The translations under genes and the position numbers were made by a program. From assembly GCF_008704655.1 (NCBI RefSeq), contig NZ_CP023688.1, forward strand, positions 1,860,001 to 1,924,000: a stretch of 64,000 nucleotides of DNA. Direction: 5' to 3'. Positions 15,870-24,722 of the stretch are shown here, in pieces (positions within the stretch are counted from its first letter, which is position 1; each line of letters opens with the position of its first letter). This stretch comes from Streptomyces rimosus (GTDB lineage Bacteria > Actinomycetota > Actinomycetes > Streptomycetales > Streptomycetaceae). Under the pieces are notes generated by a model. That model searched no databases. It was given only the letters and a program-made list of their open reading frames with translations, and had not been told where the DNA came from.

Positions 15870-16532
15870 ATGACGCACACCGCAGTCCCCGCCTCGACCC
15901 CATCCCCCGCCCACCGCCCGGTCGCCGGGCTGCTGCTCGCCGCGGGTGGCGGGCGGCGACTGGGCGGCCGCCCGAAGGCCCTGCTGGATTTCCGCGGCCG
16001 GCCGCTGGTCGAGCACGCGGCCCGGGTGCTGCGGGAGGGCGGCTGCGATCGGGTGCTCGTCGTGCTGGGTGCGGCGGTCGAAACCGTACGGGAACGGACG
16101 GACCTCTCGGCCTACGCGACGGCCGAGAACCCCGACTGGGCGCACGGCATGGGCTCCTCGCTGCGCGTCGGGCTGGCTGCCCTGGCGGACTCCGGGGCGG
16201 GCGCGGCACTGGTCTCGCTGGTGGACCAGCCGGGCATCGGCGCGGCGGCGGTGGCGCGGGTGATCGCCGCGTACGAGGGCGGGGCGGACCTGGTGGCCGC
16301 CGCGTACGACGGGAAGCGCGGGCATCCGGTGCTGTTCGGGGCCGGGCGGTGGGCGGCAGTGGCGGCCGGGGCGACCGGGGACCGCGGGGCCCGCGCGTAC
16401 CTGAAGGAGCACGAGGACGCGCTCACGCTCGTCGAATGCGCCGATGTGGCCGAGCCGTACGACATCGACACCCCGCGGGATCTGTTCCGGCTGGCGTCGC
16501 CGGGCGCGCCGCGGGCAGGCGAAGGGCGGTGA
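15870..16532 (+). CDS. MobA-like nucleotidyltransferase (molybdenum cofactor type)
   Basis: 220 residues of the MobA-like NTP-transferase fold: VAGLLLAAGGGRRLGGRPKALLDFRGRPLVEHA is the nucleotide-binding glycine loop with the conserved lysine, followed by GSSLRVGLAAL, ALVSLVDQPGIG (the acidic metal site) and DIDTPRDL. Proteins of the MocA/CoxI-linked group attach CMP or GMP to molybdopterin for xanthine dehydrogenase-type enzymes. Its place between allR and malate synthase fits a role in cofactor supply for the xdh operon at 58-64 kb, but that is inference. Confidence 0.8.
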   Translation: MTHTAVPASTPSPAHRPVAGLLLAAGGGRRLGGRPKALLDFRGRPLVEHAARVLREGGCDRVLVVLGAAVETVRERTDLSAYATAENPDWAHGMGSSLRVGLAALADSGAGAALVSLVDQPGIGAAAVARVIAAYEGGADLVAAAYDGKRGHPVLFGAGRWAAVAAGATGDRGARAYLKEHEDALTLVECADVAEPYDIDTPRDLFRLASPGAPRAGEGR

Positions 16533-16590
16533 CCGGGGTGGCACGGGGAGCCATCCGGGCGCCGCTTGTGTCGACGGAGAGAATCTCGAC

Positions 16591-16631
16591 GTCAACAAAC
16601 CATTGAAGTTCCGCGATAAGGAAACTACTCT
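16591..16631 (+). promoter_or_regulatory. Malate synthase promoter with two adjacent operators
   Basis: -35 TTGAAG (16603-16608), 17-bp spacer, -10 TACTCT (16626-16631). The first palindrome, GTCAACAAACCATTGAA (16591-16607), overlaps the -35; the second, TTCCGCGATAAGGAA (16609-16623), fills the spacer. A regulator bound to either site would block polymerase. The leader is about 120 nt. Confidence 0.72.
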
Positions 16632-16756
16632 CCACTGGTCAGAAGCGCCCTGAACCCACCGGCGCCCGCGACCGCCGCCCACGGCCCGTGGCACCCCGTG
16701 CCGCGTCCGCGTCCCGACGGCCGCCCGGGCACCGCCGCTGAATGGAGTGACAGCTC

Positions 16757-18385
16757 ATGTCCACACCAGCGCCGTCCCCGCTGGCCATCGTCGACGTCGA
16801 CCCCGGCAAGGCCCCGGCCCGCCAGGACGAGATCCTCACGGAGGCCGCGCTGGCCTTCGTCGCCGAACTCCACCGCCGGTTCACCCCGCGCCGCGACGAA
16901 CTGCTCGCCCGCCGCGACGCGCGCCGTGCCGAGATCGCCCGGACCTCCACCCTGGACTTCCTGCCGGAGACCGCGCACATCCGCGCCGACGACAGCTGGC
17001 GGGTGGCCCCCGCGCCCGCCCCGCTCGACGACCGCCGGGTGGAGATCACCGGTCCCACCGACCGCAAGATGACCGTCAACGCGCTGAACTCCGGCGCCAA
17101 GGTCTGGCTCGCCGACTTCGAGGACGCCTCCGCGCCCACCTGGCAGAACGTCATCGGCGGCCAGGTGAACCTGATCGACGCCTACGAGCGCCGGATCGAC
17201 TTCACCGACCCCAACAGCGGCAAGTCCTACGCGCTGAAGCCCGCCGAGGAACTGGCGACGGTCGTCGTGCGCCCGCGCGGCTGGCACCTCGACGAGCGCC
17301 ACCTCCAGCTCGACGGCACGCCGGTGCCCGGCGCCCTGGTCGACTTCGGCCTGTACTTCTTCCACAACGCCCGGCGCCTGCTGGACCTCGGCAAGGGCCC
17401 GTACTTCTACCTGCCGAAGACCGAGTCGCACCTGGAGGCCCGCCTCTGGAACGAGATCTTCGTCTTCGCGCAGGACTACGTGGGCATCGCGCAGGGCACC
17501 ATCCGCGCCACCGTCCTCATCGAGACCATCACCGCCGCGTACGAGATGGAGGAGATCCTCTACGAACTGCGCGACCACGCCTCGGGGCTGAACGCGGGCC
17601 GCTGGGACTATCTGTTCTCCATCGTGAAGAACTTCCGCGACGGCGGCGAGAAGTTCGTGCTGCCGGACCGCAACGCGGTCACCATGACGGCGCCCTTCAT
17701 GCGCGCGTACACCGAACTCCTCGTCCGTACGTGCCACAAGCGCGGCGCGCACGCGATCGGCGGCATGGCGGCGTTCATCCCCAACCGCCGTGACCCGGAG
17801 GCCAACGAGAAGGCGCTGGCCAAGGTCCGCGCCGACAAGGACCGCGAGGCCGGGGACGGCTTCGACGGCTCCTGGGTCGCCCACCCCGACCTGGTCCCGG
17901 TCGCCCGCGCCTGCTTCGACGCGGTGCTCGGCGACAAGCCGCACCAGAAGGACCGGCTGCGCGAGGACGTCTCGGTCACGGCCGCCGACCTCATCGCCAT
18001 CGACTCCCTCGACGCCCGGCCCACCTACCAGGGCCTGGTGGACGCGGTCCGGGTCGGTACCCGCTACATCGAGGCGTGGCTGCGGGGCCTCGGCGCGGTC
18101 GCCATCTTCGGCCTCATGGAGGACGCGGCCACCGCCGAGATCTCCCGCTCGCAGATCTGGCAGTGGGTGGACGCGGGCGTCGTGTTCGAGAACGGCGAGA
18201 AGGCCACAGCGGACCTGGTCCGCAAGATCGCCGATGAGGAACTGGCCGCCATCCGCGCCGACCTCGGCGACGCGGCCTTCACCGCCGGCGCCTGGCAGCA
18301 GGCCCACGACCTCCTCCTGAAGGTCTCCCTCGACACTGACTACGCGGCGTTCTTGACGCTGCCGGCTTACGAGCTGTTGGACTGA
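16757..18385 (+). CDS. aceB: Malate synthase (isoform A type)
   Basis: 542 residues, the usual length of malate synthase A, which condenses glyoxylate with acetyl-CoA to malate. Signatures: [87 protein letters not shown] and [15 protein letters not shown]; the catalytic Asp and Arg regions are intact. No isocitrate lyase gene is near; the neighbours are allantoin genes, so its glyoxylate most likely comes from ureide breakdown. Two operators in its promoter match those of allB, the uricase operon and hyi. Confidence 0.95.
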   Translation: MSTPAPSPLAIVDVDPGKAPARQDEILTEAALAFVAELHRRFTPRRDELLARRDARRAEIARTSTLDFLPETAHIRADDSWRVAPAPAPLDDRRVEITGPTDRKMTVNALNSGAKVWLADFEDASAPTWQNVIGGQVNLIDAYERRIDFTDPNSGKSYALKPAEELATVVVRPRGWHLDERHLQLDGTPVPGALVDFGLYFFHNARRLLDLGKGPYFYLPKTESHLEARLWNEIFVFAQDYVGIAQGTIRATVLIETITAAYEMEEILYELRDHASGLNAGRWDYLFSIVKNFRDGGEKFVLPDRNAVTMTAPFMRAYTELLVRTCHKRGAHAIGGMAAFIPNRRDPEANEKALAKVRADKDREAGDGFDGSWVAHPDLVPVARACFDAVLGDKPHQKDRLREDVSVTAADLIAIDSLDARPTYQGLVDAVRVGTRYIEAWLRGLGAVAIFGLMEDAATAEISRSQIWQWVDAGVVFENGEKATADLVRKIADEELAAIRADLGDAAFTAGAWQQAHDLLLKVSLDTDYAAFLTLPAYELLD

Positions 18386-18403
18386 ACGACCGCTCCCCGG
18401 TCC

Positions 18404-18434
18404 GAGGGGTCCGTGCCACAGCGCACGGACCCTC
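18404..18434 (+). terminator. Terminator after malate synthase
   Basis: GGGTCCGTGC (18407-18416) pairs perfectly with GCACGGACCC (18423-18432) around a six-base loop, with further GAG/CTC pairing outside. It begins 19 bp after the malate synthase stop. Confidence 0.75.
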
Positions 18435-18442
18435 GCCGCCCT

Positions 18443-18461
18443 CTGGGTTAGGCTCACCTAA
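18443..18461 (+). promoter_or_regulatory. Iron box (DmdR/DtxR-type operator)
   Basis: CTGGGTTAGGCTCACCTAA matches the Streptomyces iron-box consensus TTAGGTTAGGCTCACCTAA at 17 of 19 positions, and the core extends as an inverted repeat, GGTTAGG-CTCA-CCTAACC (18446-18463). It overlaps a -10-like TAGGCT (18449-18454) and lies 21 bp before the VOC gene start, so repression by iron-loaded DmdR is expected. Confidence 0.78.
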
Positions 18462-18481
18462 CCAACTCGGGGAGGGTGACC

Positions 18482-19258
18482 ATGACCACCACACAGCCGA
18501 TCCGCACGCCCGATCTCCGTCCGACGGAAGCCCCCCGCTTCGACCACCTCCTGCACTGCGTGCCGGATGTCGCCGCAGCTGTACGGGAGTACACGGCGGC
18601 CGGGCTGCCCGCGCACACGAATCCGGTGCACGAGGGGTTCCAGAACGGCGCCTGGCGGCTGGACGATCGGTACGTCGAGATCCTGACCGTCGTCGATCGT
18701 GCGGTGTACGCGCCGTCGCCGTTCGGGCGGGCGACGGCCGGGTGGCAGCCCCGTATCGACGCCCTGACGGCGGCGGGCGGCGGTCCGCTGAACTTCGCGG
18801 TGCACGTCGCGGACACCGGGGCCACCACCGAGCGGCTGCGCCGCGCCGGGCACGACGTGGACCTGCACGACTTCTCCTTCCAGGAAGGGCGGGTGACCTT
18901 TCAGGAAGCGATGCTGACGGGCGACGGCACGCCGCCCTGGGCCCCGTTCTTCATCACCGTCCGCATGGATCCCGCGCTCCGCCGGGAGCACGAAGCCTCC
19001 GGCCGGATCGACCGCGGGGCCTTCGACCTCGCGGGGTTCCTGGTCGAGACGCCCGATCCGCGCGGCGCCGCCGCCTGGCTCGGCGCGCTCACCGGGGTTC
19101 CGGTGGATACGAGCGGCACCCGCGTACCGCTCGACGGCGGCGCTGCGCACTTCACCGCCGGACCGGCCGACCGCATCACCACTCTGCTGCTGGCGGGCGA
19201 CCGGCCGCCCCGTACCGAAATCGCCGGGCTGCGGGTACGCGGGGTGGACGACGCGTAG
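18482..19258 (+). CDS. Glyoxalase-like (VOC) domain protein, probably iron-regulated
   Basis: 258 residues from ATG 18482, preferred to GTG 18476 because the GGGAGGG site is correctly spaced only for the ATG. The N-terminal half is a glyoxalase-like fold: FDHLLHCVPDVAAAVREYTAAGLPAHTN, FQNGAWRLDDRYVEILTVVD and GGPLNFAVHVADT. A second, more divergent repeat follows (GAFDLAGFLVETPDPRGAAAWLGALTGV). The family includes dioxygenases, isomerases and resistance proteins; the substrate is unknown. An iron box directly upstream implies expression under iron limitation, so a role in iron or siderophore handling, or an iron-sparing replacement, is possible. Confidence 0.82.
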   Translation: MTTTQPIRTPDLRPTEAPRFDHLLHCVPDVAAAVREYTAAGLPAHTNPVHEGFQNGAWRLDDRYVEILTVVDRAVYAPSPFGRATAGWQPRIDALTAAGGGPLNFAVHVADTGATTERLRRAGHDVDLHDFSFQEGRVTFQEAMLTGDGTPPWAPFFITVRMDPALRREHEASGRIDRGAFDLAGFLVETPDPRGAAAWLGALTGVPVDTSGTRVPLDGGAAHFTAGPADRITTLLLAGDRPPRTEIAGLRVRGVDDA

Positions 19259-19276
19259 GCCGCCCGGCGGACCGGA

Positions 19277-20914
19277 TCACGTCATCACCGCTCCCAGCCC
19301 GACGAAGCCGCAGATCAGGACGGCGAGGAGGGCCAGCAGGGGCCAGACGAAGCGCAGGTACCGGTCGTAGCCGACCTTGGCCAGCGAGACGCCGCCCATG
19401 ATGACGGCGGTGGTGGGCACCCACAGGTTCATCCAGCCGCTGGCCGCCTGCCACGCCGTGACGACCACCGCGCGCGAGACGTGCGCGAAGTCGGCCAGCG
19501 GCGCCAGGATCGGCATGGCGAGCGTGGCGTGGCCGGACGTGGACGGGATGAGGAAGGCCAGCGGCAGGTTGACGACGTAGACCATGATGCCGAACAGGGC
19601 CGACGGGACACCGGAGACGGTGCTCTCGACCGCGTGCAGCACCGTGTCGGTGATCTGCGCGTTGTTCATGATCGTGGTCACCCCCCGCGCCAGCACGATC
19701 ACCAGCGCCGGGGAGACGAACTCGGCGACGCCCTGGACGAAGGTCGCGCTGAGCCGCTGTTCGCCCATCCGTGCCAGCAGGCCGACGAGGATCGAGGACG
19801 CGAGGAACAGGGCGGCCAACTGCGGGAAGGACCAGCCCAGTTCGAAGGCGTAGGGCGCGGCGTCGGCGTCCCCGGTGAGCACCCCGGACCACGGGATGAC
19901 CGAGAAGATCATGAAGGCGAAGACCAGGGCCACGGTGACCAGCACGGTCCGGTCCAGCCGGGTCAGCGGCGGCGGCTCCGTCGCGTCCTCGGCGGCCTTC
20001 GCGCGGTCCCGGTCGCCGGGCCGGAAGCCGACGAGCGAGCGGTCCGGGTCGGCCCGTACGCGGCGCGCGTAGCGGATCACGTAGCCGATGGTGACGCCGG
20101 TGAGCACCAGCCACATCGCCACCCGCAGCACGATGCCGTCGCCCAGCGAGATGTCGGCGGCGGAGGAGGCGACGCCGGTGGCGAAGGGGTTGACGGTCGA
20201 GCACAGGACGCCGATGCCGGCGCCGAGGATGATGGTCGCGGTGGCCACCATCCGGTCGTAGCCGAGCGCGAGCATCAGGGGCACGACCAGGCCGTAGAAG
20301 CCGAGGGTCTCCTCGGCGAACCCCTCGACCGTGCCGAGCAGCGAGAAGACGGCCATCACTCCGGCGATCAGCAGCGCGCCGCGGTGCCGGAGGCGGTGGG
20401 CGAGCCGGCCGATGCCGCGGTCCAGCGCGCCGGTGGCGAAGACGACCGTGATGAACGCGCCGATGGCCAGGACGAAGAGGAACACGCCCGCGCTGCCGTA
20501 CAGTTCGCCCGCCATCGTCGGGCCGACCTTCCCGGTCTTCGCGTCCTGCACGCCGTACAGGCCGTTGACCGGCGAGAGGAAGAGGTCGCCGAGCCGTTCG
20601 GTGAGGGACTGGCCGGAGGACGTGCGGTGGTAGGTGCCCTGGAGCGGGGTACCGGACGCGTTACGGTCGTAGCTGCCGGACGGGATGACGAAGGCCAGGG
20701 CCCAGACGGCGAGGGTGACGACGACCAGGACGGTCAGGGCGCTGGGGAAGGTGAACCGGCGCCGGGGGCCCGCCGGGGCGCCGTCGGCGGGCGCGGTTCC
20801 TTCGGCAGGCGCGTCCGCGTCGGGCGGTGGAGGCTCGACGGGGCGCGGGTCGTCGTCGGGCGGTGGTCCGTTGTCCGGTTTCCGGGCGGGTGGCTGCTGG
20901 GCGTTCGGGTCCAC
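19277..20914 (-). CDS. YfcC-family basic amino-acid antiporter/carrier
   Basis: 545 residues. A roughly 50-residue proline- and acid-rich cytoplasmic tail precedes about 12 membrane segments. Motifs are those of the YfcC/ArcD-like C4-dicarboxylate-carrier superfamily: FIPSGSYDR, FLFVLAIGAFITVVFATGALDRGIGRLAHR, TVEGFAEETLGFYGLVVPLMLALGYD, GAGIGVLCSTVNPFATG and LIPSTSGHATLAMPILAPLADF. It probably exchanges arginine/ornithine or transports peptides or carboxylates at the cell membrane. It is followed by a convergent VOC gene, with no catabolic partner beside it. The acidic Pro-rich N-terminal tail is longer than in enterobacterial YfcC. Confidence 0.85.
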   Translation of the reverse strand: MDPNAQQPPARKPDNGPPPDDDPRPVEPPPPDADAPAEGTAPADGAPAGPRRRFTFPSALTVLVVVTLAVWALAFVIPSGSYDRNASGTPLQGTYHRTSSGQSLTERLGDLFLSPVNGLYGVQDAKTGKVGPTMAGELYGSAGVFLFVLAIGAFITVVFATGALDRGIGRLAHRLRHRGALLIAGVMAVFSLLGTVEGFAEETLGFYGLVVPLMLALGYDRMVATATIILGAGIGVLCSTVNPFATGVASSAADISLGDGIVLRVAMWLVLTGVTIGYVIRYARRVRADPDRSLVGFRPGDRDRAKAAEDATEPPPLTRLDRTVLVTVALVFAFMIFSVIPWSGVLTGDADAAPYAFELGWSFPQLAALFLASSILVGLLARMGEQRLSATFVQGVAEFVSPALVIVLARGVTTIMNNAQITDTVLHAVESTVSGVPSALFGIMVYVVNLPLAFLIPSTSGHATLAMPILAPLADFAHVSRAVVVTAWQAASGWMNLWVPTTAVIMGGVSLAKVGYDRYLRFVWPLLALLAVLICGFVGLGAVMT

Positions 20915-21017
20915 CGCGGAACCCCTCTCCGTGGCGCCGGGCGCTCACTTGACTGATGTTCAGGTGCCGACGCAGCATATCGGCCCAAACTCCAGCATCC
21001 TGGTACAGACCGCCTCC

Positions 21018-22091
21018 TCAGGACGGCGGGCCGCCCAGCGTCACCGCCGCCCGCATCGCGGCGTTCCGCAAGCCCGTCAACCGTTGGGCATGCGCCATCC
21101 GGTTCATCAGCCGCGCCGTGCGCACCAGGCGCCGGGTCACGGCCCGCCGCTCCGCGTCGTACGTCCGCAGGGCCGCCGCCACCTCGGACGACGCGCGCAG
21201 GGCCCGCGCCAACACCACCGCGTCCACGAGCGCTTCGCAGGCCCCGCGCCCGAGGTCGGGGGTCATGGCGTGGGCCGCGTCGCCGATGAGCGCGGTCCGG
21301 CCCCTGACGTACGAGGGCAGCGGCGGGTCGAGGTAGTAGAGGTCCCGGCGCAGCACCTCGGGCTCGGTCAGCTGCTCCAGTACGCGGCGCACACCGGCGT
21401 GCCAGTGACCGAATCGGGCGCGCAGGGCGGCGACTTCGCGGCCCGGCTCGCGCTGCCCATCGGGGGCGACGGCGCAGGCGAACCAGTTGGTGCGGCCGCC
21501 CGTGGTGGGCGTGATGCCGAACCGCAGCCCTTCGCCCCAGGTCTCGGTGACGGCGCCGGTGTCGCCGCCCACCGTGCCGCGCCAGGACGACGCGCCGGCA
21601 TACCGGGCACGGTGGCGCGGGCCGAACAGGGTGCGGCGCGCGGCACTGTTGAGGCCGTCGGCGGCGATCACCACGTCGTACGCGTCCTCCAGTTGCCGGA
21701 TGTCGTCGACCGGCCGCCCGAAGGCGACCGCGCCGCCGTTCGCCTCGTACAGGACGGTGAGCAGTTCGGGGCGGGAGATCAGGCGGACCGTGTCGCCGGT
21801 ACGCCGCTGGAGGGCGGCGACGTCGAGGGCCGCGATCCGGCTGCCGTCGGGGCGCAGGAAGGCGCCGGAGGTCTGCGGCCGGCTCAGGTCCCGTATGCGC
21901 GCGCCGACGCCGAGCGTGTCCAGGGCGGCGAGGGCGGCGGGCCACAGGCCCAGGGCGGTGCCGGTCGCGGGGAGGGCGCAGGCACGTTCGAAGACATCGA
22001 CGGACCAGCCGCCGGAGCGCAGGTGGAGGGCGGTGGCGAGCCCGCCGATGCCGCCGCCGACGACGGCCGCCGTGCGTGGTGTCAGCTCCAT
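21018..22091 (-). CDS. FAD-dependent monooxygenase
   Basis: 357 residues of the aromatic-hydroxylase type. The N-terminal dinucleotide-binding motif is AAVVGGGIGGLATALHLRSGGWSVDVFERA; the DG motif is DVVIAADGLNSAARRTLFG; the second FAD motif is RTALIGDAAHAMTPDLGRGACEALVDAVVLARAL. Such enzymes hydroxylate aromatic or polyketide-like substrates using NAD(P)H and O2. It is divergent from a TetR gene, with an 18-bp palindrome between the starts, so it is probably the regulator's target, perhaps for detoxification of an antibiotic-like compound. Confidence 0.9.
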   Translation of the reverse strand: MELTPRTAAVVGGGIGGLATALHLRSGGWSVDVFERACALPATGTALGLWPAALAALDTLGVGARIRDLSRPQTSGAFLRPDGSRIAALDVAALQRRTGDTVRLISRPELLTVLYEANGGAVAFGRPVDDIRQLEDAYDVVIAADGLNSAARRTLFGPRHRARYAGASSWRGTVGGDTGAVTETWGEGLRFGITPTTGGRTNWFACAVAPDGQREPGREVAALRARFGHWHAGVRRVLEQLTEPEVLRRDLYYLDPPLPSYVRGRTALIGDAAHAMTPDLGRGACEALVDAVVLARALRASSEVAAALRTYDAERRAVTRRLVRTARLMNRMAHAQRLTGLRNAAMRAAVTLGGPPS

Positions 22092-22100
22092 GCCCGCACG

Positions 22101-22118
22101 CTACTATGTTCATAGTAG
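22101..22118. promoter_or_regulatory. TetR-type palindrome between the monooxygenase and its regulator
   Basis: CTACTATG (22101-22108) and CATAGTAG (22111-22118) form a perfect 8-bp inverted repeat with a two-base centre. It lies 9 bp upstream of the monooxygenase ATG and 28 bp upstream of the TetR GTG, so a bound dimer could control both. A weaker related repeat, ACTACAAATTTAGTAT, follows at 22125-22140. Confidence 0.7.
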
Positions 22119-22146
22119 ATCGGCACTACAAATTTAGTATCGAGAG

Positions 22147-22734
22147 GTGCGCAGGGTGGCACGACGGCGGGACGAGGTCCTGGACGCGGCGATCGAGGTG
22201 CTGGGCGCCGCGGGGTCGCGGCGGCTGACGTACCAGGCGGTGGACGCCGCCGCGGGCGTGCCGGCCGGCACCACGTCCAACTACTTCCGCAACCGCGCCG
22301 CGCTGATCGACGGCATCGTGACCCATCTGGAAGCGCTGGAGCGGCGCGACTGGGAGGAGTTCGCGCGGCAGGCCGCGCCCGCCGGCGTACCGGAGCTGGC
22401 AGCCGCCGTGACCCGGTTCGTCCGGCACGCGACCGGCCCCGGGCGCGCCAGGACCGCCGCCCGCTACGCCCTCTTCCTGGAAGCCTCGTCCCGCCCCGAG
22501 CTGCGCCCGCCCCTCGTCCGGGGGCGCGAGGCCGTCGTCGGGTGGGCCACGGAGTGGCTGCGGCGCTTCGGCTCACCGGCGCCCCGGCGGCACTGCGAGA
22601 TCCTCCTCGACTACCTGGACGGCGTCGCCTTCCACCAACTTGCCTTTCCTGCGGAAGATTTCGACCCCGGCCCGGGCATCGCGGAACTCCTCAACGGACT
22701 GCTCGCAACCGCGGAGCCGCCCGCCGCGCCGTGA
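22147..22734 (+). CDS. TetR-family transcriptional regulator
   Basis: 195 residues from GTG 22147 (GTG 22156 is also possible). The N-terminal HTH reads RRDEVLDAAIEVLGAAGSRRLTYQAVDAAAGVPAGTTSNYFRNRAALIDGIV, the canonical TetR three-helix unit. The C-terminal ligand domain ends in a dimer helix with LDYLDGVAFHQL. Short leader and a TAGTAT -10-like box at 22135-22140 suggest transcription begins very near the start codon. It likely represses the divergent flavin monooxygenase. Confidence 0.9.
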   Translation: MRRVARRRDEVLDAAIEVLGAAGSRRLTYQAVDAAAGVPAGTTSNYFRNRAALIDGIVTHLEALERRDWEEFARQAAPAGVPELAAAVTRFVRHATGPGRARTAARYALFLEASSRPELRPPLVRGREAVVGWATEWLRRFGSPAPRRHCEILLDYLDGVAFHQLAFPAEDFDPGPGIAELLNGLLATAEPPAAP

Positions 22735-22801
22735 CGCCGCCGCGCCACGCCACGGCCGTATTCGATGGCCCCGGCCACCGGCCTGTGGTGGAGTGACGCC
22801 G

Positions 22802-23659
22802 GTGACGACATCAGACACCGACCGAGAACGGGCCGCCGGCTACCGCGCGGCGTACGACGCACAGCTCCGGGACCGCGGCTTCGCGCCCGGCGCACCGGGC
22901 ACCGAGCGGGTCGGGCCCGTACTGCGCAGAACCCTCCCCCGCCAGGGCGGACTGATCCTCTACCGCGACCTCGGCGGGCTCGACGGGGAGGCACTGGACG
23001 CCTTTATCGCCGCCCAGCGCGAGTACTTCGCGGCCCGCGGCCTGCCGGTCGAGTGGAAGTACCACGGCCATGACCTGCCCGCCGATCTGCCGGACCGGCT
23101 CACCGCCGCCGGGTTCACGCCGGGCGAGCGGGAGACGGTCGTCATCGGCGAGGCGGCGGACGTCGCCGGGCCGCCCGGGGGCCCGCCGCTGCCCGAAGGC
23201 GTACGGCTGCGGGATGTCACCGACCGGGCGGACTTCGACCGCATCGGGGAACTGGCCGAGGCCGTCTGGGCCGACGACCGCGGCTGGCTGGCGCCCGCCC
23301 TGGAGGAGATGGCGACGGGCCGGGACGGCGACGCCTGCGTGGTGACGGTGGCGGAGTCGCTGGCGGGCGAGGTGGTCTCGGCGGCGTGGGCGCGCTTCCA
23401 CCAGGGCACCGACTTCGCCTCCCTGTGGGGTGGCTCGACGCTGCCCAACTGGCGCGGCAAGGGCGTCTACCGCGCCCTGGTCGCGCATCGGGCGGCGCTC
23501 GCCCTGGCGCGCGGGTTCCGCTACGTACAGGTCGATGCCCTGGAGACCAGCCGCCCCATCCTCAACCGGCTGGGCCTGGTCATCGCCGCCACGACCGTGC
23601 CGTACGTGTGGCAGCCGGCGGCCGATGACCGAGGCGACGGCGCGGTCAACCCTGCGTGA
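22802..23659 (+). CDS. GNAT-family acetyltransferase
   Basis: 285 residues from GTG 22802 (GGAG site seven bases upstream). The N-terminal 130 residues form a degenerate first domain with TLPRQGGLILYRDLGGLDGEALDAFIAAQ and WKYHGHDLPADLP; the C-terminal half is the catalytic GNAT domain: VRLRDVTDRADFDRIGELAEAVWADD, GEVVSAAWARFHQGTDFASLWGGSTLPNWRGKGVYRALVAHRA (acetyl-CoA loop in NWRGKGVYRAL) and a C-terminal LNRLGLVIAATTVPYVW. The acceptor is unknown. It follows the TetR gene closely but with its own short gap. Confidence 0.85.
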   Translation: MTTSDTDRERAAGYRAAYDAQLRDRGFAPGAPGTERVGPVLRRTLPRQGGLILYRDLGGLDGEALDAFIAAQREYFAARGLPVEWKYHGHDLPADLPDRLTAAGFTPGERETVVIGEAADVAGPPGGPPLPEGVRLRDVTDRADFDRIGELAEAVWADDRGWLAPALEEMATGRDGDACVVTVAESLAGEVVSAAWARFHQGTDFASLWGGSTLPNWRGKGVYRALVAHRAALALARGFRYVQVDALETSRPILNRLGLVIAATTVPYVWQPAADDRGDGAVNPA

Positions 23660-23711
23660 TGCGCCAGAGGTTGGCGCGATCTGGCGGGTTCCGGTCCTCC
23701 CCCGGGTCTGA

Positions 23712-23726
23712 TAGGAAAGGTTCCTA
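23712..23726 (+). promoter_or_regulatory. Inverted repeat upstream of the chitosanase gene
   Basis: TAGGAA-AGG-TTCCTA is a perfect 6-bp inverted repeat with a three-base centre, 59 bp before the chitosanase ATG. Streptomyces chitosanase genes are known to be controlled by the ROK-type repressor CsnR through a palindrome of this general AGGAA/TTCCT form, so the same control is likely here. Confidence 0.65.
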
Positions 23727-23784
23727 ACGATTGGGATCCCTCACCGCACCCCGGCCACCCGGCCCGCTCCCCTGGAGGACAACC

Positions 23785-24648
23785 ATGCGTGCCCGATCCA
23801 TAGCCAAGGCGATCCGCAAGCCCGCCACCGGCCTGACCGTCGGTCTGGTCCTGTTCGCCGTACCGGCGACCGCCGTCGCCGGTACCGCGGTCGCCGCCAC
23901 CGGCCGGACGCCGGTCGCGGCCCCCGCCGCCAAGGCCGCGGCCGGACTGGACGACCCGGCGAAGAAGGAGATCGCCATGCAGCTGGTCTCCAGCGCCGAG
24001 AACTCCTCGCTGGACTGGAAGAAGCAGTACGCCTACATCGAGGACATCAAGGACGGCCGCGGCTACACCGCCGGCATCATCGGCTTCTGTTCCGGTACGG
24101 GCGACATGCTCGACCTCGTCGAGCTGTACACCAAGCGCAAGCCCGGCAACGTCCTGGCGAAGTACCTGCCCGCGCTGCGCAAGGTCAACGGCAGCGACTC
24201 GCACGCGGGTCTGGGCTCCGCCTTCGAGAAGGACTGGAAGAAGGCCGCCCAGGACAAGGACTTCCAGCAGGCGCAGAACGACGAGCGGGACCGGGTGTAC
24301 TTCAACCCGGCGGTCAAGCAGGGCAAGGCCGACAAGATCGGTGTGCTGGGCCAGTTCGCGTACTACGACGCGCTCGTCATGCACGGTGACGGCAGCGACA
24401 AGACCAGCTTCTCCAACATCCGCAAGCGCGCCATGGCCAAGGCCAGGACGCCCGCCCAGGGCGGCGACGAGAAGGCGTACCTCGACGCCTTCCTGGACGC
24501 GCGGGTGTGGGCGATGAAGCAGGAGGAGGCGCACAGCGACACCAGCCGCGTCGACACCGCGCAGCGCGTCTTCCTCAAGAAGGGCAACCTGAACCTGGAC
24601 CCGCCGCTGGACTGGAAGGTGTACGGGGACTCGTACCACATCGGCTGA
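23785..24648 (+). CDS. Secreted chitosanase, GH46 family
   Basis: 287 residues, with a long signal region to about residue 53 (MRARSIAKAIRKPATGLTVGLVLFAVPATAVA) and a mature domain beginning near AGLDDPAKKEIAMQLVSSAENSSLDWKKQYAYIEDIKDGRGYTAGIIGF. This N-terminal block holds the two catalytic acids of the family, the Glu in SSAENSS and the Asp in EDIKDGRGYT. Further motifs: CSGTGDMLDLVELYT and HGDGSD. It hydrolyses chitosan outside the cell by an inverting mechanism. It ends in a shared hairpin with the converging permease gene. Confidence 0.95.
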   Translation: MRARSIAKAIRKPATGLTVGLVLFAVPATAVAGTAVAATGRTPVAAPAAKAAAGLDDPAKKEIAMQLVSSAENSSLDWKKQYAYIEDIKDGRGYTAGIIGFCSGTGDMLDLVELYTKRKPGNVLAKYLPALRKVNGSDSHAGLGSAFEKDWKKAAQDKDFQQAQNDERDRVYFNPAVKQGKADKIGVLGQFAYYDALVMHGDGSDKTSFSNIRKRAMAKARTPAQGGDEKAYLDAFLDARVWAMKQEEAHSDTSRVDTAQRVFLKKGNLNLDPPLDWKVYGDSYHIG

Positions 24649-24658
24649 GCCGCACGGC

Positions 24659-24696
24659 GGCCCGTACCGTGCCGGGAGTCCGGCGCGGTACGGGCC
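24659..24696. terminator. Bidirectional terminator between chitosanase and NCS2 permease
   Basis: GGCCCGTACCG (24659-24669) pairs perfectly with CGGTACGGGCC (24686-24696). The intervening 16 bases can themselves pair (GCCGG/CCGGC). It is placed between two converging genes and so can end both. Confidence 0.75.
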
Positions 24697-24722
24697 GTCG
24701 GTGTGTCCGGGCCGGATACGGC

